From assembly GCF_004345825.1 (NCBI RefSeq), contig NZ_SLXM01000008.1, forward strand, positions 62,001-126,000: a DNA stretch of 64,000 nucleotides, given 5' to 3'. This document shows, piece by piece, positions 60,375 through 64,000 of the stretch (positions within the stretch are counted from its first letter, which is position 1; each line of letters starts with the position of its first letter). Source of the DNA: Tenacibaculum skagerrakense (lineage in GTDB: Bacteria; Bacteroidota; Bacteroidia; Flavobacteriales; Flavobacteriaceae). The notes below the pieces were generated by a model. That model was not told where the DNA came from. It did not search any database and was given only the letters and a program-made list of their open reading frames with translations. Made by a program: the position numbers and the translations under genes.

Positions 60375-60409
60375 AAAAAAAGATCACTAAAAATTAGTGA
60401 TCTTTTTTT
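60375..60409. terminator. Bidirectional terminator after dsbD
   Basis: GATCACTAA (60382-60390) pairs with TTAGTGATC (60394-60402), extended by A7 and T7 tracts on the flanks. It serves both dsbD and the converging endonuclease gene. Confidence 0.85.
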
Positions 60410-60423
60410 ATACTTTTATTTTG

Positions 60424-61245
60424 CTATCTAAAAGACCAGTTCTTATAGTCTTTTGATGATTCTAATTTCTCTTCTAAATCATCTGGTAACTCATTAAAAA
60501 AATCAATGCCAGTCTTTTGTTCTATTTCATCAATTGAAACTACAAACTCATATAAAGGTTTAGTGCTTTCTTCGTGAGGAAGTAAAAAAGCAATAGCTTT
60601 AATTTCTGGTTTGGTATAATCCAACAATATCTTATAAAAATACTTAGGAACACTTACATTTTCTTTTCCTATAGTTTTGTAATTGTTGCCTGTTAATATT
60701 CCTCCCGTAACGACATATAAATGATTATATTTTTTAGCCCAATATCTTACCTTTTGTTCTAAATTGTTCCAAATTCCAGAATTAAAATCGTGTTTTTGAG
60801 GTGAGATGTTAGAGGTTAAAAAAGTTTCTTCAAACGCTTCTTTTGAAAACTTTCTATCTCCAGCAGGGCATAAATGACCTTTATCATAACCAGATTGTCG
60901 GTAGTTTCTCCAATCTGCTGACTTTGTCTTTACTTTTGGGTCTTCAACAAAAAAAGGCCTCTTAAAGTTAGTATAAGCAATATCAGATTTATCTAAAGAA
61001 TAGGCAACCCATTCTGCTTGTTCATGCTTTTCACTATATGATAAAGTGTAATATTTGTGTTCTACTATTTGATTTGTAGTTGAACTAGGTAAGAAATTAA
61101 AAGATTCCTTGTTTTTACTTTTCTCTACTTTTGGATCTCTATTATCTTCTTTAGTTTTAGAGTCGTTTTCAGCATTTTCTAAATAATAGTTGTAAACTAA
61201 AACTGCGCTTAATAGTAGCGCAGCTATGATTCTTTTTTTATTCAC
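60424..61245 (-). CDS. Membrane-anchored DNA/RNA non-specific endonuclease
   Basis: 273 residues, starting with GTG. An N-terminal membrane helix (about 6-22) precedes a linker and the beta-beta-alpha metal nuclease fold. The catalytic motif reads YDKGHLCPAGDR (His124), where most family members have Asp-Arg-Gly-His; the metal Asn is Asn155 in HDFNSGIWNNLEQ. WVAYSLDKSDI and the TGGILTGN stretch are also typical. It would degrade nucleic acids in the periplasm or outside. The GTG overlaps the thioesterase gene by 8 bp, so the two are translationally coupled. Lys in place of Arg is conservative, and the enzyme is probably active. Confidence 0.88.
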   Translation of the reverse strand: MNKKRIIAALLLSAVLVYNYYLENAENDSKTKEDNRDPKVEKSKNKESFNFLPSSTTNQIVEHKYYTLSYSEKHEQAEWVAYSLDKSDIAYTNFKRPFFVEDPKVKTKSADWRNYRQSGYDKGHLCPAGDRKFSKEAFEETFLTSNISPQKHDFNSGIWNNLEQKVRYWAKKYNHLYVVTGGILTGNNYKTIGKENVSVPKYFYKILLDYTKPEIKAIAFLLPHEESTKPLYEFVVSIDEIEQKTGIDFFNELPDDLEEKLESSKDYKNWSFR

Positions 61246-61684
61246 TTTTTAATGGTATTTCTTTAAAATCTGTTGTTTTTTCAGCATCATTAAAGATTTG
61301 TTGAAACTTTTCTGGTGGAACAGTTAACTTTCGTTTTACTAAGTCTAACCAAGCACCATACACATTAATTACAGCAGATAGTTTTCCTTGGCTATTAAAA
61401 ACTTCATGCTGAATTTTCCAACGCTCTCCTTTTGCTGATAATCCTGTAATTTTTAGGTTAACAGAAATATCTTCTCCTAAATGTATTTCTTTAAAAAATT
61501 TTGTATTCTCTTCAAATAAAATTGGGCCTACTTTTTCTTTTGTGAAATCATGAATAGTAATTCCAAATTTATTGAAAAAACGCAAACGCGCTTCTGCGGC
61601 ATAATCATTATAAGCTGTATGACGCATATGTATATTTGCATCAAAGTCTGCCCATCTAGTGGTAAATTGTACTGTGAAATTCAT
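61238..61684 (-). CDS. 4HBT hotdog-fold acyl-CoA thioesterase
   Basis: 148 residues. The family opening TTRWADFDANIHMRHTAYND holds the active-site Asp (WADFDAN), and the long hotdog helix follows in YAAEARLRFFNKFGI. Later strands include DISVNLKITGLSAKGERWKI. It resembles YbgC/FadM-type enzymes that hydrolyse acyl-CoA in the cytoplasm; chain length is unknown. It overlaps the nuclease gene by 8 bp and lies 34 bp after the ABC permease gene. There is no functional link that I can see. Confidence 0.9.
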   Translation of the reverse strand: MNFTVQFTTRWADFDANIHMRHTAYNDYAAEARLRFFNKFGITIHDFTKEKVGPILFEENTKFFKEIHLGEDISVNLKITGLSAKGERWKIQHEVFNSQGKLSAVINVYGAWLDLVKRKLTVPPEKFQQIFNDAEKTTDFKEIPLKSE

Positions 61685-61718
61685 GAGTTATTTTTATTGA
61701 AGTAGCGAAATTACAAAC

Positions 61719-62792
61719 TTAAGCTTTTACATCCAACGCATCTCTAAGTGAATTTCCAAGCAACATAAAAGCCATCACTAAGCTCATTATTGCAAATCCA
61801 GGAACCAATGCCAAAAATGGTTTTCCTAAGATGATATAATTGTAATGGTTTTTAATAATTGCTCCCCAAGATGGAGTAGGAGGTTGCGCCCCAATTCCAA
61901 GAAAACTTAGTCCGCTTTCAATTAAAATTGCCGCCGCAAAGTTAGCTGCAGAAATAACAATTATAGGAGCTAAAATATTAGGTAAGATATGTTTAAAAAT
62001 AATTCGAGTAGTCGAATAGCCTAAAGCTTTAGCTGCTTCAACATATTGTTGTTGTTTTACAGTGATTACTTGACCTCTAACAATACGAGCAACTTCTACC
62101 CACATTGTTAATCCAACTGCGATAAAAACTTGCCAGTATCCTTTACCTAAGGTCAGTGTAATGGCAATTACTAATAATAACGTAGGAATAGACCATGTTA
62201 TGTTAATAATCCACATTATAAAATTATCAATTTTACCACCAAAATAACCAGCGATAGCACCAACAGGAATTCCAATAATTAAAGAAATCAGAACTGCTAT
62301 AAAACCAATAGAAAATGAGATTCTACTACCAATAATAACTCGACTTAATAAATCTCTTCCAAATTTATCTGTTCCTAAGTAAAAAGTTTTTTGATAAATA
62401 TAATTCTGAGGTTCATTATTAAATAGCTTTAAATCAAACTCTTTAATGGTTCCATCTGTTTTAACTATTTCAATGTTCTTTTGATTGATAGTGTATGAAT
62501 TAATTGGTATTTCATTACCATCAGTGTTTTTTCCATATAAAAAAGTAGTTAACCAAGAAGATTTAGTAGTTTTTTGTATAGGGATAAAGAGCATTTGAGT
62601 AGAAAAACCTGGCTTTTTAGAATGAATTTCGATATGCATTTGATTAGCCGAGTTCGAGTTGTCTGGTGCTAATACATAACAAAATAGAGCCGTAAGCCCA
62701 CATAAAATAATATAGCCTAGACTTATAAGTCCGGTTTTATTTTTTTTAAATTTTTGAAATGTTAAATGCCAAAGTGAATTTGATGATTTCAT
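61719..62792 (-). CDS. Peptide-type ABC transporter permease (OppC/DppC family)
   Basis: About 357 residues from ATG at 62792; a GTG at 62798 is the alternative. An N-terminal membrane helix (about 22-42) is followed by a periplasmic insert of about 95 residues, longer than in E. coli OppC. The permease core follows: YLGTDKFGRDLLSRVIIGSR, then PVGAIAGYFGG, the EAA loop (EAAKALGYSTTRIIFKHILP) that contacts the ATPase, and SGLSFLGIGAQPPTPSWG. The partner OppB, ATPases and binding protein are not in this window. It begins 2 bp after the mechanosensitive-channel stop, so it may be co-transcribed. Confidence 0.92.
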   Translation of the reverse strand: MKSSNSLWHLTFQKFKKNKTGLISLGYIILCGLTALFCYVLAPDNSNSANQMHIEIHSKKPGFSTQMLFIPIQKTTKSSWLTTFLYGKNTDGNEIPINSYTINQKNIEIVKTDGTIKEFDLKLFNNEPQNYIYQKTFYLGTDKFGRDLLSRVIIGSRISFSIGFIAVLISLIIGIPVGAIAGYFGGKIDNFIMWIINITWSIPTLLLVIAITLTLGKGYWQVFIAVGLTMWVEVARIVRGQVITVKQQQYVEAAKALGYSTTRIIFKHILPNILAPIIVISAANFAAAILIESGLSFLGIGAQPPTPSWGAIIKNHYNYIILGKPFLALVPGFAIMSLVMAFMLLGNSLRDALDVKA

Positions 62793-62794
62793 TT

Positions 62795-64000
62795 TCACAT
62801 CAAATTTTTAAGTTTCGTAAGATCATTTCCAGTTGGAGATTCAAAAATCTCTAAATCGAAATAAGAAACGGAAGCACAAATATGATCAAAAATATCAGCA
62901 ATTATACGCTCATAAATTACCCATTCTTTCATATTACTAAATGCATATATCTCTAAAGGTATTCCTTTTGATGTTGGAGTTAATTGTCTTGTCATTAGAG
63001 TTAGCTCCTTGTTGATTTTAGGGTTTTGTTCTAAATATAAATCAATGTATTTTCTAAAGATGCCAAAGTTGGTAAGGTTTCTACCATTAATAAGTACATC
63101 TTTATTTATATTCTTTTGAGAATTATAATTTTTTATTTCTTCACTTTTTTCTTTAAGATAGGAACTAATAAGTTCAATTTTACTGAATTTTTCAATATCA
63201 TCCTCAGAAACAAATTTAATACTACTCATTTTTATTGAGACAGCACGCTTAATCCTTCTTCCACCTGAATTATTCATGGCTCTCCAGTTCTTAAATGAAT
63301 CAGAAATTAGAGAATATGTAGGAATACTAGTTATGGTATTATCAAAGTTTTGAACGATAACAGAGGTGAGATTTATTTCTATAATATTTCCATCGGCACC
63401 ATATTTTTCCATGGTGATCCAATCCTGAAGTCTTACAGTATCATATACAGAAATTTGAATACTAGCTACAAAGCCTAAAATAGCATCTTTGAAAATTAAG
63501 AGTAATACAGCTGAAAAAGCACCTAATGTAGTTAAAAATCTGGCCAAAGGTCTGTCGGAAAGTATAGAAACACTGATGATAACTCCAATTAACCACAAGA
63601 ATACCATGAAAATTTGAACGTAGCTCTCTAGAGGTTTGTCTTTAAAAACAGTTAATGTTCTTAAATAATCTTTAATACTCGAAAGAATACTTTTAATAAG
63701 TAAGATAAAACTGATTAAAATACAAACATTCGTAATCTTTTGAGCATAATTTAAAACTTGACTAAAATCAATAAAGATATAGTCTAAAAAAGAGTAAGTA
63801 ATTATAAATATTATGACTCTAGATAAGTTTAAAAAAGTTCTGTTTTTTATCAGGATATCATCAAACTGAGTTTTTGTTTTAGAGGCTAATTTCTGTATTA
63901 TTTTACTACCAAAGAGTTTAACCAATCTGTAAATTATATACCCAAGAAAGGGAATAACCAAAATATTACAGATAACATTTAAGTACATTGCTATTCCTTC
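62795..64000 (-). CDS. YbdG-type mechanosensitive ion channel (runs to the window edge)
   Basis: At least 397 residues are visible; an ATG lies at 63988 but the frame stays open to base 64000, so the true start may lie outside. About five membrane helices precede the MscS core, where LARFLTTLGAFSAVLLLIFK forms the pore helix and DAILGFVASIQISVYDTVRL follows. The cytoplasmic beta domain has QDWITMEKYGADGNIIEINL and TSIPTYSLISDSFKNW, then RAMNNSGGRRIKRAVSI, the YbdG/MscM signature. It should open under membrane tension and release solutes at hypo-osmotic shock. Confidence 0.92.
   Translation of the reverse strand, partial: EGIAMYLNVICNILVIPFLGYIIYRLVKLFGSKIIQKLASKTKTQFDDILIKNRTFLNLSRVIIFIITYSFLDYIFIDFSQVLNYAQKITNVCILISFILLIKSILSSIKDYLRTLTVFKDKPLESYVQIFMVFLWLIGVIISVSILSDRPLARFLTTLGAFSAVLLLIFKDAILGFVASIQISVYDTVRLQDWITMEKYGADGNIIEINLTSVIVQNFDNTITSIPTYSLISDSFKNWRAMNNSGGRRIKRAVSIKMSSIKFVSEDDIEKFSKIELISSYLKEKSEEIKNYNSQKNINKDVLINGRNLTNFGIFRKYIDLYLEQNPKINKELTLMTRQLTPTSKGIPLEIYAFSNMKEWVIYERIIADIFDHICASVSYFDLEIFESPTGNDLTKLKNLM

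Noticed and set aside
1-64000. CRISPR array, prophage, insertion sequence or integrative element
   Set aside because: No regularly spaced direct repeats, no cas, integrase, transposase or phage structural genes; the single tRNA gene is not followed by a duplicated 3' end.

Overview
The window is chromosomal DNA from a marine-type member of the Flavobacteriaceae (Bacteroidota), perhaps from the Tenacibaculum/Polaribacter neighbourhood. The support is: low G+C; promoters of the Bacteroidota type (TTG then TAnnTTTG); few strong Shine-Dalgarno sequences; Bacteroidota-specific families (DUF5686, Porin_10-type putative porin, DUF3857, DUF2490, DUF4407, M56/BlaI pairs, AraC proteins with an N-terminal HMA-like domain); a K+-dependent membrane pyrophosphatase and an NhaC antiporter. 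I see no insertion sequence, prophage, integrase or CRISPR array. Genus placement is a guess.

Layout. 1-210 is the 3' end of pdhB. 292-5891 holds a DUF5686 outer-membrane protein and the soluble and membrane pyrophosphatases. 5945-7779 is a divergent Lrp/AsnC regulator and a Cys/Met-type PLP enzyme. 7930-12735 holds a YdjM-like membrane hydrolase, NhaC, a small membrane protein and a putative porin. 12806-15189 has rnhB, a candidate small RNA, an unknown cytoplasmic protein and a nucleoid-associated protein. 15364-21105 is a mixed region (cell-surface 'GIGT' repeat protein, PhnA-type protein, lipoprotein, GNAT, VOC, two tandem cytochromes c, rimM, rpsP, cold-shock protein). 21187-25137 is a DUF4407 protein and a BlaI/M56 sensor pair whose promoter carries four palindromic operators. 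25259-33028 is a tandem array of four DUF3857/transglutaminase-like proteins, three without the catalytic Cys and His. 33128-35781 has a PepSY-like protein, DUF2490 and an M20 dipeptidase. A tRNA-Leu(UAG) with a clear promoter and terminator lies at 35933-36014. 36125-39176 looks like a stress locus (UspA tandem, SPFH protein, CsbD-like, AraC/HMA). 39568-41103 is yifB/comM.

The most unusual part is 41100-54605. Eight exported proteins are encoded in one direction with gaps of only 4-34 bp. Seven share a previously unfamiliar module with a Y-Y-x-x-P type signature near the mature N-terminus, and most also share a C-terminal beta-rich module. The eighth (44924-46378) is a secreted double protease: an astacin (M12A) domain with a propeptide aspartate switch, a Ser/Thr linker, and a papain-like cysteine peptidase domain. 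One member ends at the module boundary, and one has three N-terminal ~80-residue repeats. I do not recognise this locus as a named system. It sits between housekeeping genes (yifB on one side, pabB on the other), so it looks like a self-contained accessory operon.

54905-60354 is a forward housekeeping operon (pabB, alpha/beta hydrolase, tilS, dsbD) closed by a strong terminator. 60424-64000 is a reverse set: exported endonuclease, thioesterase, peptide-type ABC permease and a YbdG-type mechanosensitive channel that runs to the window edge. All family assignments are by eye from sequence motifs; no database search was run.
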